48,259 bases of DNA from an uncultured Campylobacter sp. Its GTDB lineage: Bacteria; Campylobacterota; Campylobacteria; Campylobacterales; Campylobacteraceae. The stretch lies in NCBI RefSeq assembly GCF_944323605.1, contig NZ_CALUTC010000013.1:1-48259 (forward strand). The letters run 5' to 3'. The notes beneath the pieces are model-generated. The model was not told the origin of the DNA and ran no database searches. It worked only from the letters and a program-made list of their open reading frames with translations. Made by a program: the position numbers and the translations under genes. Of this stretch, positions 6,964-16,641 are shown in pieces; the first letter of the stretch is position 1; each line of letters starts with the position of its first letter.

Positions 6964-7539
6964 ATGGAATTTACAAAAACAACAGTAACTCTTTTAGGAC
7001 TTTTACTTAGTTTAGTTGTTACAAATTTTGCTACTTTTAACGATCTTGGCGATCTAAACGAAAATGGAAGTGTCTTTCAACAAAGCTCTTCTTTTAGCGG
7101 TTTTTGCGAACAAGAAGCTGGCAAAATAGAAAGACGTAGCGGCTATAGCAGCAGATATTATCATCTAATGGCTCAAAGCATAAGCTCAAATTCTCCAAAA
7201 AAAGATGTTTTTGGTTTTACATACGCCAATCTTTGTGATTCTTGCTCTGAAGTAAGTATTAGAAAATATTTTTTTAAAGATCTTAGCATATCACAGGCTT
7301 ATGAAAAGGTAGTAAGCTCTTACCGTCTACCTTTGCGTTTAAATTTACCGGGCAAAGACTCTGAAGATAGTTTTGATGTATATAATGATTTAGAATTAGA
7401 AAGCGGTAGAAACTGTTATATACACAGAGGCGGTTTGGTTTGGGTTAGCTCAAGCGACACTTACAATGTGCCTTTATTGCTTTTTAAAGAGGTAAAAGAC
7501 GGTGTTGAAATGCTTTATTATAAACGTTTAGATGTATGA
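6964..7539 (+). CDS. Exported protein of unknown function, paralog of the gene at 6308
   Basis: A 191-residue protein with an N-terminal hydrophobic stretch (about 8-24, TVTLLGLLLSLVVTNFA) that could be an uncleaved anchor or a signal peptide. It aligns with the preceding gene at VSIRKYFFKDLSISQAY, NCYIHRGGLVWVSS and the closing MLYYKRL. It has extra Cys in NLCDSCSEVS that its neighbour lacks. AAGGA lies six or seven bases upstream of the start. Its stop overlaps an in-frame start of the next gene's frame by four bases, so it is probably co-transcribed with the lipoprotein. Family not recognised. Confidence 0.85.
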   Translation: MEFTKTTVTLLGLLLSLVVTNFATFNDLGDLNENGSVFQQSSSFSGFCEQEAGKIERRSGYSSRYYHLMAQSISSNSPKKDVFGFTYANLCDSCSEVSIRKYFFKDLSISQAYEKVVSSYRLPLRLNLPGKDSEDSFDVYNDLELESGRNCYIHRGGLVWVSSSDTYNVPLLLFKEVKDGVEMLYYKRLDV

Positions 7540-7550
7540 AAGGATGGCTT

Positions 7551-8285
7551 ATGAAAAGAATTTTTATTTTGTTTTTTATAGCATTTGCCTTTTGTGCTTG
7601 TGGTAATGATGAAGCTTTAAGGGTTGGAATGGCACCTAATTATTACCCTTTTAATTTTAAAGATGATGACGGTAAGTTAAGTGGTTTTGATGTAGAACTT
7701 GTGAATGAGCTGTCTAAGCGTTTAAATTTAGATGTAGTCTATAAAAGCGATTTAAAATTTGATGATTTATCTTTGGCTCTTTTAAATTCAGAGATAGATA
7801 TGATAGCTTCTTCTTTTTCCATAACTGCTGATAGGCTTTTATTTGTTGATTTTACTAAGCCTTATTATTTTACTAAAAGTGTTTATGTAAAACGGGGTAA
7901 TGATATTAGGATAAGAAGCAAAGAAGATCTTAGAAATAAAAAAATAGGTGTCAGAAAAGGTAGTTTGCAAGAAAAAAGCATAAAAGAGCAAAGTATAGCA
8001 AGGATAAAAATAGTTTCTATTGAAGAAATTGATAAGCTTTTTAGGCTTTTAAACAGTAAGGAAATAGATGCATTGTTTATAGACGATTCTATAGCAGATG
8101 CTTATCTTGGTTTATATAAGGATCTTGAGAAATTTCATTATGAAGAAGACGGTAGCTTAGGCTATGCTTTTGCCTTTAAAAAAAATGAAAACGAAGGGCT
8201 TATAGATAGCATAAATGAAGAGCTTGAAAATATGAAAAAAGACGGCATTATGAAGGCTTTATTAGACAAGTTTAATCTACCATAA
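7551..8285 (+). CDS. Amino-acid-type ABC transporter solute-binding lipoprotein
   Basis: A 244-residue family 3 extracellular solute-binding protein. The lipobox FCAC gives a lipid-anchored mature protein starting CGNDEALRVGM. Family signatures follow: PFNFKDDDGKLSGFDVELVNEL, IDMIASSFSITADRLLFVDFTKPYY and GVRKGSLQEKSI. I start it at ATG 7551, which has AAAGGA upstream, not at 7536, where four residues would precede the signal peptide. No permease or ATPase gene is adjacent, so it is an orphan that either serves a transporter elsewhere or is a sensor. The substrate cannot be told; a polar amino acid is typical. Confidence 0.88.
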   Translation: MKRIFILFFIAFAFCACGNDEALRVGMAPNYYPFNFKDDDGKLSGFDVELVNELSKRLNLDVVYKSDLKFDDLSLALLNSEIDMIASSFSITADRLLFVDFTKPYYFTKSVYVKRGNDIRIRSKEDLRNKKIGVRKGSLQEKSIKEQSIARIKIVSIEEIDKLFRLLNSKEIDALFIDDSIADAYLGLYKDLEKFHYEEDGSLGYAFAFKKNENEGLIDSINEELENMKKDGIMKALLDKFNLP

Positions 8286-8292
8286 AGTTATT

Positions 8293-8319
8293 ATAACCCT
8301 ATCTAAATGGTAGGGTTAT
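8293..8319. terminator. Bidirectional hairpin between convergent genes
   Basis: ATAACCCTA and TAGGGTTAT form a 9-bp stem around a 9-base loop, between the solute-binding lipoprotein (+) and the MATE gene (-). A T-rich run follows at a distance on the plus strand. Confidence 0.65.
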
Positions 8320-8322
8320 TGC

Positions 8323-9645
8323 TTACATATTTTTTATAGTTTTTTTGAGCAAGAATATAGCTAAAAACATTGTTAGGATATTTGAAACGAATAGACAAGC
8401 AAAGACCCCATCAAGCCCAAAAAATAATGGCAATATGTAAAGCCATATAAGTGGCAAGATGAAATTTCTCATAAGTGCTATCATCAAAGAATATGTTGGC
8501 TTATTTAGTGATGTTAGAAAAGATGATGAGCTTATATTAAACCAACAAAAAAGATATATAAAAGAAAATAAAATCAGTGCTTTGTTTGCCAATTCAAATA
8601 TTTCTATTTTTCCCTCTTGTAAAAAAAGATTTAAAATGCTTTGGTGAAAGAAGTAAATACCTAAAAATGATAATAATGAAATAACAAAAGACAAGCCAAA
8701 CAAGGTCTTTAAAATTTCTTTTATTCTGTTTAAATTTCTTGCACCTAGATTGTAGCTAAATGCTGCTTGCATAGAATCGCAAAGGCTTATAAGTATTACT
8801 GCTATAAAGCTGTCTATGTAAAGTATGATAGAGAAAATGGCTACTGAATTTACTCCTCCAAGATTTAGCAAAACTGTATTAGCAAAGCTTACAAAAAGGG
8901 CAAAGGATATGGTATTAAAAAATTCGCTACTTCCATTATATACGATATTTTTAAAAAGCTTAAAATTCATATACAAATGGCTAAATTTTAAGTTTAATTT
9001 GCAAAATATAAAAGGTAAAAAACACAAAATAGTCCCTATGCTAAAACCTATGCAAGTCGCAAGTGCAGCTGAAAAAATGCCTAATTTCATATAAGATACA
9101 AAGATATATACAAGAACTATGTTTGTTATAGTTATGATTATATTTACACACATACTATAAAGTGTTTTAGCACAGATTCTTAGATAATTATCCATAGCAA
9201 AAGATAGCATTATAATAGGAGCAAAATATATGAAAATTTTTACATATTCTTTGCATAGTGCTTTTATATTATCATTTGTATCTAGCAAAGATATTAAAAA
9301 TTCATAAGATAAAAAAGATAATATGCTTATAAAAATAGACAAAGCAAATATTATAAGCACGCAAGCAGTAAAAATCATTCTTGCTCTTTGTTTTTTATTT
9401 TGTCCTAAATGTATTGAAATTTGCACAGATGAGCCAACTGCTATCATATCAGCTAAGGCAAAGCACATTATTATAAAAGGCATAACAATGCCCATTGCAG
9501 CTAAAGCATCGCTTCCTAAGTAAAGTCCTACAAAAATTCCATCTATAACATAATACGATGACAAAAAGGCAGCAGAAACGACACTTGGTAAAGAAAATTT
9601 TGTAAAAAGCTTTAACATACTTGATTTTTCAAAAATATTAAACAT
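8323..9645 (-). CDS. MATE family multidrug/cation efflux protein
   Basis: A 440-residue inner-membrane protein with about twelve hydrophobic helices in two similar halves, the MATE layout. The start has FSLPSVVSAAFLSSYYVIDGIFVG, close to the MATE pattern of Pro in helix 1 and D-x-x-F/Y-V-G at the loop, as in MepA/NorM-like exporters that use a sodium or proton gradient. AAGGAG lies upstream of ATG 9645. It stands alone between two terminators. The exported compound is not predictable; one of the C. jejuni MATE proteins is a likely ortholog. Confidence 0.88.
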   Translation of the reverse strand: MFNIFEKSSMLKLFTKFSLPSVVSAAFLSSYYVIDGIFVGLYLGSDALAAMGIVMPFIIMCFALADMIAVGSSVQISIHLGQNKKQRARMIFTACVLIIFALSIFISILSFLSYEFLISLLDTNDNIKALCKEYVKIFIYFAPIIMLSFAMDNYLRICAKTLYSMCVNIIITITNIVLVYIFVSYMKLGIFSAALATCIGFSIGTILCFLPFIFCKLNLKFSHLYMNFKLFKNIVYNGSSEFFNTISFALFVSFANTVLLNLGGVNSVAIFSIILYIDSFIAVILISLCDSMQAAFSYNLGARNLNRIKEILKTLFGLSFVISLLSFLGIYFFHQSILNLFLQEGKIEIFELANKALILFSFIYLFCWFNISSSSFLTSLNKPTYSLMIALMRNFILPLIWLYILPLFFGLDGVFACLFVSNILTMFLAIFLLKKTIKNM

Positions 9646-9792
9646 AAATACTCCTTAGTTTCACAAAAAAAATAATTTAAAATGTGAAAAAAGGGCTAAT
9701 AAAGTGCCTGAAAAGATAAAATGTAGTGGTTATAGTGTAGTTTTTGATTCATAGTAAAATTATATAGTAGCAGCACTTAAAAGAATATAAAT

Positions 9793-9815
9793 CCTAGCTT
9801 TGTAACAAAGCTAGG
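9793..9815. terminator. Terminator of the C4-dicarboxylate transporter gene
   Basis: CCTAGCTTTG and CAAAGCTAGG are perfect 10-bp arms around TAA, eight bases past the stop of the leftward gene. Followed on the minus strand by ATTTATATTC. Confidence 0.8.
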
Positions 9816-9822
9816 AAAGTTT

Positions 9823-11196
9823 TTAAAGATAACCAGCAATCATAGCTAATACATATCCAGCAACACAAGATGTGAAAACACCTATTAATCCAGGTAAAAT
9901 AAAGCTATGATTTATAACAAATCTTCCTATATGAGTAGTTCCTGATCTGTCAAATTGTATAGTAGCCAAATCGCTTGGATATGTAGGAAGTATGTAGTAT
10001 CCGTAACAAGCTGCTGCAAAAGCTACGATTATACCAGGCTCAACGCCTATACCTAAAGCCAAAGGCACAAAAGCTGCGATAGCTGCTGCTTGAGAATTAA
10101 CAAATTTTGATATTAAAAGCAACATAACAGCATAAGTCCAAGGGTGATTTTCCACAACGCCTCCAAGTGCTGCTTTCATCATAGGAGTATGCACTTCAAA
10201 CATAGTATCCGCCATCCAAGAAATTCCAAACACAGCCACAAGTGCTATCATACCTGAACGGAAAATTTCGTTTTTGCCTATTTTATTTGCATCTACATTT
10301 GTAAAAATCAAAAGCAATGCACCAGCAAGAAGCATAAAAATTTGTATAACAGCTACCATTCCCATAGCTTTGCCATTGAAGTGAGGTCTTAAATTTTCAA
10401 ATGCTCCAAGTATAGCAACAACAGCGATAGCACCTAAAAATATAAACATAGCCAACCAGTCTTTATTAGGAAGTCTAACGCCTAGCAATGTTTTTGTTTC
10501 GCCATATACATATTTTTTGAATTCAGGATCCTTAATTTTTTCTTGAAATTCTTCGTCTTTATCAAGGTCTTTTCCTCTAAACCAAGAATAAATTCCTATA
10601 CATAAAACTCCAAAAAGTGTGCTAGGTATAGTGATTTGAAGCAAATTTATATATCCATCAAATCCAGCTAATTTATGATCGGCATTAAGAAGCAATGCTG
10701 TTAAGCTCACAACTGCGACTGATACAGGGCTTGCTATTATACCCATTTGAGAAGCTACAGATGAGGCTGCCATAGGACGTTCAGGGCGAATTCCATTTTT
10801 TATAGCTATGTCATAAATTATTGGCATCATTGTATAAACAACGTGTCCAGTACCGCAAAGTATGGTAAGGGTGCAAGTTACAAAAGGAGCTAGAATTATT
10901 AAAAATTTTGGATTTTTTCTTAAAATGAATTCTGCTATTTGTAGCATTACATCAAGTCCGCCACTAGCTTGTAAAGTTGCACTAGCTACAACAACGGCAA
11001 GTATTGTAAGCATAACATCTATACTAGGTTTTCCCGGAGCTACTGCAAAACCAAAGGTAAGTATGATAAGTCCTATACCTCCCAAAAGCCCAAGAGCTAT
11101 ACCACCCTTTCTGGCACCGTAAAAAAGACAAATTAGAACAACAGCAAGCTGTATGCCAAATTGCCAACCTTCACTTAAGTTTGTTAAAAAACTCAT
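9823..11196 (-). CDS. Anaerobic C4-dicarboxylate transporter, Dcu family
   Basis: A 457-residue inner-membrane protein of the DcuA/DcuB family, which exchanges fumarate, aspartate or malate for succinate during fumarate respiration. Family features are [20 protein letters not shown] near residue 22-41, [39 protein letters not shown] in the middle of the N-terminal half, and the C-terminal [25 protein letters not shown]. The Gly-rich helices and length are normal. DcuA and DcuB are hard to separate by eye; I lean to DcuB on the charged central loop. A TATACT -10 candidate lies at 11301-11306 on the minus strand. Confidence 0.9.
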   Translation of the reverse strand: MSFLTNLSEGWQFGIQLAVVLICLFYGARKGGIALGLLGGIGLIILTFGFAVAPGKPSIDVMLTILAVVVASATLQASGGLDVMLQIAEFILRKNPKFLIILAPFVTCTLTILCGTGHVVYTMMPIIYDIAIKNGIRPERPMAASSVASQMGIIASPVSVAVVSLTALLLNADHKLAGFDGYINLLQITIPSTLFGVLCIGIYSWFRGKDLDKDEEFQEKIKDPEFKKYVYGETKTLLGVRLPNKDWLAMFIFLGAIAVVAILGAFENLRPHFNGKAMGMVAVIQIFMLLAGALLLIFTNVDANKIGKNEIFRSGMIALVAVFGISWMADTMFEVHTPMMKAALGGVVENHPWTYAVMLLLISKFVNSQAAAIAAFVPLALGIGVEPGIIVAFAAACYGYYILPTYPSDLATIQFDRSGTTHIGRFVINHSFILPGLIGVFTSCVAGYVLAMIAGYL

Positions 11197-11356
11197 AGTT
11201 GAGACCTTTCAAAAAAAATATAAAATAAAAAATTAGATTCTACAAAAAAAACAAAAACATATAGTAAATAAAAATTAAATGAAATTTAAAAACAATGCCT
11301 AGTATAGACTTTCTTTTAGCGTGTTTTGTAAAATAAATACTTTAGTATATTAAAAA

Positions 11357-11794
11357 TTAAGGATTTTTTAGCCTTTGAAATTCATTCATTAAAAATTCTC
11401 TAAGTTCGTCGCTTTGCTTTTCTCCGTCATTTAAATAATCTAAAAGCAAGTTTTCTAATTCTTTTAGAAAATAAAAAAGCTCACTTTGCCAAAGCTCGTC
11501 ATTTTTCTTGCTTAGATTCATAGTTTGTATGAAAGTGAGTTCTCTGCTTAAATCGCTTAATTTTTCTAAAAAAATATCTTTTTGTTCTGTATCCTTGAGG
11601 CTGATTTTATCGTCTTTTGCCATATCTTTAAATTCTTTTATCTTGTCATTTATAATATCGCAAAATTTAGGATATAAATCCACCTTTATAGGCCCTAAAA
11701 GAGCCTTTTCATCTACTTTTAATGTAAATTTTTGTATGGCAAAATAAAGAGCTAAAAAAGCTAGAGCTGCTATTAAAAGATAAGTAGCTATCAT
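11357..11794 (-). CDS. Single-pass membrane protein with coiled coil (C. jejuni Cj0520-type)
   Basis: A 145-residue protein with one N-terminal transmembrane helix (about 3-20, ATYLLIAALAFLALYFAI) and a charged, helical remainder (IINDKIKEFKDMAKD, LSDLSRELTFIQTMN, FLKELENLLLDYL) likely to be coiled coil facing the cytoplasm. Its start overlaps the rhodanese stop by four bases, and it is the last gene of the long efp-ctpA-pur-htpG transcript. In C. jejuni I recall the same order (htpG, rhodanese, small membrane protein). No function is known to me. Confidence 0.8.
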   Translation of the reverse strand: MIATYLLIAALAFLALYFAIQKFTLKVDEKALLGPIKVDLYPKFCDIINDKIKEFKDMAKDDKISLKDTEQKDIFLEKLSDLSRELTFIQTMNLSKKNDELWQSELFYFLKELENLLLDYLNDGEKQSDELREFLMNEFQRLKNP

Positions 11795-12108
11795 TTTTTA
11801 AGTTTTCCTTTGTAAGAAGACATTCCACCGTCTAAATTTACACTATCTAGATTTAAATTTTCTTCTACCATTTTTGCAGCAGTAAAACTTCTTTGACCAG
11901 CCTTGCATACAAAGGCGATTTTTTTATTATTTTCTAGTTTTTCTTTGAATTCATTTATGAAATTTTCATTTAGAAAACCTCTATCATCATAAAGGCAAAC
12001 TAATTTTGCATTTTCTAAAACACCTTCTTTCCATTCAAAAGGACAACGTACATCAAAAATTTCAAACTCATCTAAGTTCGCTTTGTTTATGTTTATATTT
12101 TGAACCAC
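11791..12108 (-). CDS. Single-domain rhodanese-like sulfurtransferase
   Basis: A 105-residue rhodanese homology domain. FDVRCPFEWKEGVLENA is the family's substrate-side motif and Cys68 in CKAGQRS is the persulfide-forming active-site Cys in the usual six-residue loop. The C-terminal LDGGMSSYKG is also typical. Such small proteins (GlpE/PspE-like) carry sulfane sulfur to acceptors in the cytoplasm. It overlaps the htpG stop by one base and the next gene by four, so expression is coupled to the chaperone gene. The physiological acceptor is unknown. Confidence 0.9.
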   Translation of the reverse strand: MVQNININKANLDEFEIFDVRCPFEWKEGVLENAKLVCLYDDRGFLNENFINEFKEKLENNKKIAFVCKAGQRSFTAAKMVEENLNLDSVNLDGGMSSYKGKLKK

Positions 12109-13931
12109 TATAAAGCCTTTGTTATAAATTTATTTAGTATATCATTAAATTCTTTTGCATTTTTTACACCAAGCCCCTCATTAAGCTTTGCCATATTTAA
12201 AAGAAGTATAGCCACATCGTGAATGTAGCTTTCGTTATTTTTTAATTTTTGCAAAATTTCGTGTTTTAAATTTAATTCTAATATAGGCTTTACATCATCT
12301 TCTTGTCCCATTTGTCTTAGTAATTGTTGCATTGCAAAATCAGGTTTATCTTTATCATAAACTATACAACAAGCACTATCATAAAGCCTAGATGAAGGTA
12401 ATACATCGCTAACTTCATCTTTTAAAATTTCTTTGAATTTGCTTAAAATGCCTGCAAATTCTTGCTTTTCTTCATCACTAACCTTGTTTTCTTCATCGCT
12501 TTTATTTATCGCTACAAATTTTAAGCCCTCAAATTCTGGTAACATCGGAGCTATGATAGCGTCTATATCATCATCAAGAATTAAAACATTTATTTTTTTA
12601 TGTTTATATGATTCTAGTAAAGGAGAATTTCTAAGCAAATTTTCAGAACTGCCTGTGATGTAAAAAATTTCCTTTTGTCCTTCTTGCATATTTTCTTTAT
12701 ATTCACTTAGCGTTATTACTTTGTCTGAATTCATATTTTTAAAAAGCATTAATTTTAGCAATTTTTCTCTTTCAGCACTAAATCCATACAAGCCTTCTTT
12801 TATCACTTTTCCAAAGATTTTGAAAAATTTTTCATATTTTTCTTTATCTTTTTTCATCAGTTTTTCAAGTTCGCTTAGTATTTTTTTTACACTAGCTTCT
12901 TGCACACTTTTTAAAATGATATTTTCTTGCAAAATTTCTCTACTTACATTAAGCGGCAAATCCTCAACATCTAATATACCACGTACAAATCTAAGATATG
13001 TAGGCAAGAGTTCCTTATCATCATCGCTTATAAAAACCCTTTTTACATAAAGTTTTAAATGGCTTTGATAATCCGTCCTATAAAGGTCAAAAGGAGCTAC
13101 ACTTGGTATATAAAAAAGCGTGTTGTATTCTATCTTGCCTTCAGATTTTGTGTGTATGCTAAGTAAGGGTTTGTTTGAATCGTGAAAATTTTGCTCATAA
13201 AATTTATCATAATCCTCTTGTTTTAAGGAGCTTTTGTTTTGTCTCCAAAGAGCTTGTGCTGTATTTATTTGCACAACTACAGTTTTTGTTTTTGCTTCTT
13301 CACCTTCTTTGGTATTTTCGTATTCTTCTTTTTCCATAAATATAGGAAATTGTATATGGTTTGAATACTTTGTAACTATACTTTCTATGCGGTAAGGGTT
13401 TAAAAATTCATCATCTTTTAGAAAAAGCTTTATGCTTGTTCCAAAATCTTCCTTTTCTGCTTCTTTTATATCATAAGAACTTGCGTCAGAAGTCCATAAA
13501 TAAGCCTTATCATCAAGTGCTTTCTTGCTTAAAACTTCTACTTTTGAGGCTACCATAAAGGCAGAATAAAAACCCACACCAAATTGTCCTATGAGTTGAG
13601 AGTCTTTTTTAGCGTCCCCACTTAAATTTTCTAAAAAGCTTTTTGTGCCTGATTTTGCTATTGTCCCTAAATTTGTGTTTAAATCCTCATTATTCATTCC
13701 TATGCCATTATCGCTTATGATTAGGATTTTATTTTTAGCATCAAATTTTATATCTATTCTTGGCTCAAATTTTATCTTTTTATACTTATCATCGCTAACT
13801 GTTAGTAATGTGAGTTTATCGAGTGCATCGCTTGAATTTGATATTAACTCTCTTAAAAAAATTTCCTTATTAGAGTATAAAGAGTGAATCATAAGTTGTA
13901 GAAGCTGATTTACTTCTGTTTTAAATTTCAT
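12108..13931 (-). CDS. htpG: Chaperone HtpG (bacterial Hsp90)
   Basis: A 607-residue Hsp90. The N-terminal GHKL ATPase domain (about 1-220) shows ELISNSSDALDKL, ISDNGIGM and GQFGVGFYS; the middle domain (about 230-480) has YLRFVRGILDVEDLPLNVSREILQ with the catalytic Arg; the C-terminal dimerisation domain follows. It remodels client proteins in the cytoplasm with DnaK. The start overlaps the plsC stop by four bases. No heat-shock promoter or operator is visible directly upstream, so it is probably read from the operon promoter before efp or from a site inside plsC. Confidence 0.97.
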   Translation of the reverse strand: MKFKTEVNQLLQLMIHSLYSNKEIFLRELISNSSDALDKLTLLTVSDDKYKKIKFEPRIDIKFDAKNKILIISDNGIGMNNEDLNTNLGTIAKSGTKSFLENLSGDAKKDSQLIGQFGVGFYSAFMVASKVEVLSKKALDDKAYLWTSDASSYDIKEAEKEDFGTSIKLFLKDDEFLNPYRIESIVTKYSNHIQFPIFMEKEEYENTKEGEEAKTKTVVVQINTAQALWRQNKSSLKQEDYDKFYEQNFHDSNKPLLSIHTKSEGKIEYNTLFYIPSVAPFDLYRTDYQSHLKLYVKRVFISDDDKELLPTYLRFVRGILDVEDLPLNVSREILQENIILKSVQEASVKKILSELEKLMKKDKEKYEKFFKIFGKVIKEGLYGFSAEREKLLKLMLFKNMNSDKVITLSEYKENMQEGQKEIFYITGSSENLLRNSPLLESYKHKKINVLILDDDIDAIIAPMLPEFEGLKFVAINKSDEENKVSDEEKQEFAGILSKFKEILKDEVSDVLPSSRLYDSACCIVYDKDKPDFAMQQLLRQMGQEDDVKPILELNLKHEILQKLKNNESYIHDVAILLLNMAKLNEGLGVKNAKEFNDILNKFITKAL

Positions 13932-14632
13932 TTTTTCTCCTTAATTTTTAATCTTTCTTTATCAAGAATATCTTGCATTTGTTTTCTAGTTTCTTCTAAC
14001 CAATTTTCCTTGCTTGTATCAATTATATCAAGGCATACTATTTTAAGTGTCCCAGAACCTAGCGTAAAATTTTTGCTATCTAAAATCTTAGAAGAATCTA
14101 CTATTAACAATGGCTGAATTTTCAAATTTAATTTCTCTGCAAGTATCTTAGCCCCATTTTGAAATTTTAAAATTTTTTCAGTTCTTGATCTGGTTCCTTC
14201 TGGAAATATCGCTAAAACTCTACCTTCATCTAGTCTTTCTTTTGCCTCTTTTAGAAGTCTTACTATATCTCTTGGGTTTTTTCTATCTATACAGATTAGT
14301 TTTGGTTTTGTCATACAAATTTTAAATATGGGGATTTGTGCTAATTCTTTTTTTGCTATCCAAGCTATATTTTTTGGGTAAATTTTTTCAAGTGCTATTA
14401 TATCAAGCATACTTTGGTGATTCATAAGTATCATATCAGCTTGTTTAATTTCGCCCACAACTTCAACATCAAAAGGTATAATCTTACTTTGTAGTTTAGC
14501 CCAAGCTCTTCTTATTTTATGTATTTTTTCTTGAGAATTTGTTAAAGAAAATAATATAAATATGGCAATGGCATTAAAAAAGATAAAGATTATATATAAT
14601 ACAGCCTTACATCTCTTGTAAATCTTTTTCAT
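13928..14632 (-). CDS. plsC: 1-acyl-sn-glycerol-3-phosphate acyltransferase
   Basis: A 234-residue inner-membrane enzyme that acylates lysophosphatidic acid to phosphatidic acid. An N-terminal hydrophobic helix (about 11-31) is followed by the acyltransferase motifs NHQSMLD (71-77; the HX4D catalytic pair) and FPEGTRS (143-149). The frame overlaps the preceding gene by 26 bases and htpG by four, which points to coupled translation. In C. jejuni a crcB gene lies between plsC and htpG, if I recall correctly; here there is none. Confidence 0.93.
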   Translation of the reverse strand: MKKIYKRCKAVLYIIFIFFNAIAIFILFSLTNSQEKIHKIRRAWAKLQSKIIPFDVEVVGEIKQADMILMNHQSMLDIIALEKIYPKNIAWIAKKELAQIPIFKICMTKPKLICIDRKNPRDIVRLLKEAKERLDEGRVLAIFPEGTRSRTEKILKFQNGAKILAEKLNLKIQPLLIVDSSKILDSKNFTLGSGTLKIVCLDIIDTSKENWLEETRKQMQDILDKERLKIKEKK

Positions 14633-15767
14633 CTACCCAACCTATTTTTCCATCTTTAAATAGTATTTTTTTGTAGTTTTGCCTACTGTCTAATACCTCT
14701 ACTTCCTCATCTTGAGAACTGGTATAAAAATAAGTAGAATTTGATGTTGGAAGCAGTTTCGCACTTGCCTTAGCTTTAAAAACAGCCTTGTAGCTAGAGC
14801 TTGTTACCATAAAACTAAGAGCAAAACAAACAACAGCTACGCCAAGGAGCAAATAAGACCTTTTAAAAATAAAAAATATAGCACAAATCCCTGATATAAA
14901 CCAAAGTATAAATTGTTTATAAAAGTCTATAACATTGCTTTGAGGGTTTAAATCGCTTTGAGTATTTACTGTTTCATTTGAGCTTATTTCAACCTCCAAA
15001 TTTACAGTTTCAAGCTTATTTGTGTCTGTATTAAAATAGCTAAAAGAAAGCTCTTTTTTGCTTGGTGCAAATATAGCTGAATAAAAGGCTGAAGATGAGT
15101 TAAAGTCTCCATTTACGTTATCAACCCTTTGTTTTATAAGTGTGGTATCGTTTGTTATGTTGAAATTATTTAAATTTGCATTTTGTGCTTCAAGTGCTAC
15201 TATCATAACTAAGCTTTTATCGTCAAAATACGAAGTTTTTACTTTTTTTATTTCTAGTTTTGATGCTACTAAATTTGAGTAAAGTCTGTCCGCATTTATC
15301 TTTTTAAATCTTAAGTCTTGTATTTTTAAATTACTTTCTTTAAAGGCTACTTTGTTTCTAGTTAAGGATACTTTTATGTTTTTTATATAAGCGTTTGCTG
15401 TTTTTGCTTCAAACCATAATATAGCCTCATATTCATCACCTTTTTTATTCCACTTTAAATTTTTATTTAAAAATGCCAAATCCTCATTTTTATCAAGCTC
15501 TATATCAAAGCCAAAATCAGATACTTCATTTGTTTTTGCATAAATGATTATAGGAAATACTTCTCCTACATAGTATTCTTTTTTATATTCAAGAGACCTT
15601 AAAACTAAGGAAGAATTTTCTTTTGTATCATAAGCTACTTCTTCATTATATTTTTCATTTTCATCGCTTGAAGACATATTTTTGTAAATTTCAAGCTCTG
15701 TTTCGTTTAGTTGATTTTTTGAATAGCCAAAAGAAAATAATAAAAAAAGTATAAGCAGAAATTTCAT
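14607..15767 (-). CDS. Membrane-anchored periplasmic protein with C-terminal SH3-like domain (Cj0515-type)
   Basis: A 386-residue protein with a signal peptide (residues 1-16, ending FGYS), a long strand-rich periplasmic part that looks like immunoglobulin-like domains (YYVGEVFPIIIYAKT is BatD-like), two close transmembrane helices (about 282-330) and a C-terminal bacterial SH3 segment (SAKLLPTSNSTYFYTSSQ to IGWVDEKDL). This BatD-plus-SH3 architecture is my reading, not a database result. It overlaps purQ by four bases and plsC by 26. No catalytic motif is seen. A role in envelope assembly is possible but unproven. Confidence 0.8.
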   Translation of the reverse strand: MKFLLILFLLFSFGYSKNQLNETELEIYKNMSSSDENEKYNEEVAYDTKENSSLVLRSLEYKKEYYVGEVFPIIIYAKTNEVSDFGFDIELDKNEDLAFLNKNLKWNKKGDEYEAILWFEAKTANAYIKNIKVSLTRNKVAFKESNLKIQDLRFKKINADRLYSNLVASKLEIKKVKTSYFDDKSLVMIVALEAQNANLNNFNITNDTTLIKQRVDNVNGDFNSSSAFYSAIFAPSKKELSFSYFNTDTNKLETVNLEVEISSNETVNTQSDLNPQSNVIDFYKQFILWFISGICAIFFIFKRSYLLLGVAVVCFALSFMVTSSSYKAVFKAKASAKLLPTSNSTYFYTSSQDEEVEVLDSRQNYKKILFKDGKIGWVDEKDLQEM

Positions 15768-16408
15768 ACAAAACCCTTTAGCATTTTAAGCCCAATATCG
15801 CTTCCAAGAACCTTATCACACAGCCTTTCAGGGTGAGGCATAAGAGCAAAAATTTTTTTATTTTCATCACAAATTCCAGCTATATCTTCTTTCGAGCCAT
15901 TTGGATTGTCTATATATTTTAATAGCACCATATCTTTGTCATAGAGCATTTTTATAGTATCATCATCTGCGTAGTAATTTCCTTCTGCGTGTGCTATTGG
16001 AATTTGTATCAATTCATCTTTTTTAAAATTCTTTAAAAAAATATTGTTGTTTGAGTGTATTTTTAAAGTCTGCATTTTTGAAACGAAATTTAGACCTTCA
16101 TTGTGCTTCATAGCTCCTTTTAAAAGACCTAATTCTAAAAGCATTTGAAAGCCATTGCAAATTCCTAGTAAATATCCTCCATTTTTTGCGTGTTTTAGCA
16201 CAGTTTTCATAGCCGGAGCAAATTTAGCTATAGCACCAGATCTTAAATAATCCCCGTAAGAAAATCCTCCAGGCAATACTATCAAATCAGCCTTAAAATC
16301 TTCTCTTTCGTGCCATATCAACTCTGTTTTTACCCCAAGTTTTTCAAAGGCGTAAGCAGTATCGTATTCGCAGTTTGTTCCAAGAAACTGTATAATAGCT
16401 ACTTTCAT
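15764..16408 (-). CDS. purQ: Phosphoribosylformylglycinamidine synthase subunit PurQ
   Basis: The 214-residue glutaminase subunit of FGAM synthase, which supplies ammonia for step four of purine synthesis. It shows the class I amidotransferase triad: Cys84 in GICNGFQ and the late MPHPER with His and Glu. LPGGFSYGDYLRSGAIA is the PurQ signature. It overlaps purS by four bases. The separate small-subunit design (PurQ, PurS and a free PurL) is the one found in Campylobacter and Gram-positive bacteria; purL is not in this window. Confidence 0.97.
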   Translation of the reverse strand: MKVAIIQFLGTNCEYDTAYAFEKLGVKTELIWHEREDFKADLIVLPGGFSYGDYLRSGAIAKFAPAMKTVLKHAKNGGYLLGICNGFQMLLELGLLKGAMKHNEGLNFVSKMQTLKIHSNNNIFLKNFKKDELIQIPIAHAEGNYYADDDTIKMLYDKDMVLLKYIDNPNGSKEDIAGICDENKKIFALMPHPERLCDKVLGSDIGLKMLKGFV

Positions 16409-16641
16409 AAAAGTATCTCGTAATCTTCTATAACAGTATTAACTAGCAGCTCTTCACACATATTTTTGACAAGTTCTAGAGCCTTTGTTTTATCTTTTTC
16501 GTTTATTTCTAATTTTATTTGCTTAGCCATTTTTACATCTGTAACTTTATCAAAATTTAAAGAATGCAATGCTTTTTGAATAGTCTTTCCTTGCGGGTCT
16601 AATACCCCATTTTTTAAAGAAATATTTACGGTAACTAACAT
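16405..16641 (-). CDS. purS: Phosphoribosylformylglycinamidine synthase subunit PurS
   Basis: A 78-residue protein with the PurS pattern: [26 protein letters not shown] and a C-terminal [15 protein letters not shown]. PurS bridges PurQ and PurL and helps channel ammonia in the FGAM synthase complex. It overlaps purC by seven bases and purQ by four. Length is typical of the family. Confidence 0.95.
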   Translation of the reverse strand: MLVTVNISLKNGVLDPQGKTIQKALHSLNFDKVTDVKMAKQIKLEINEKDKTKALELVKNMCEELLVNTVIEDYEILL

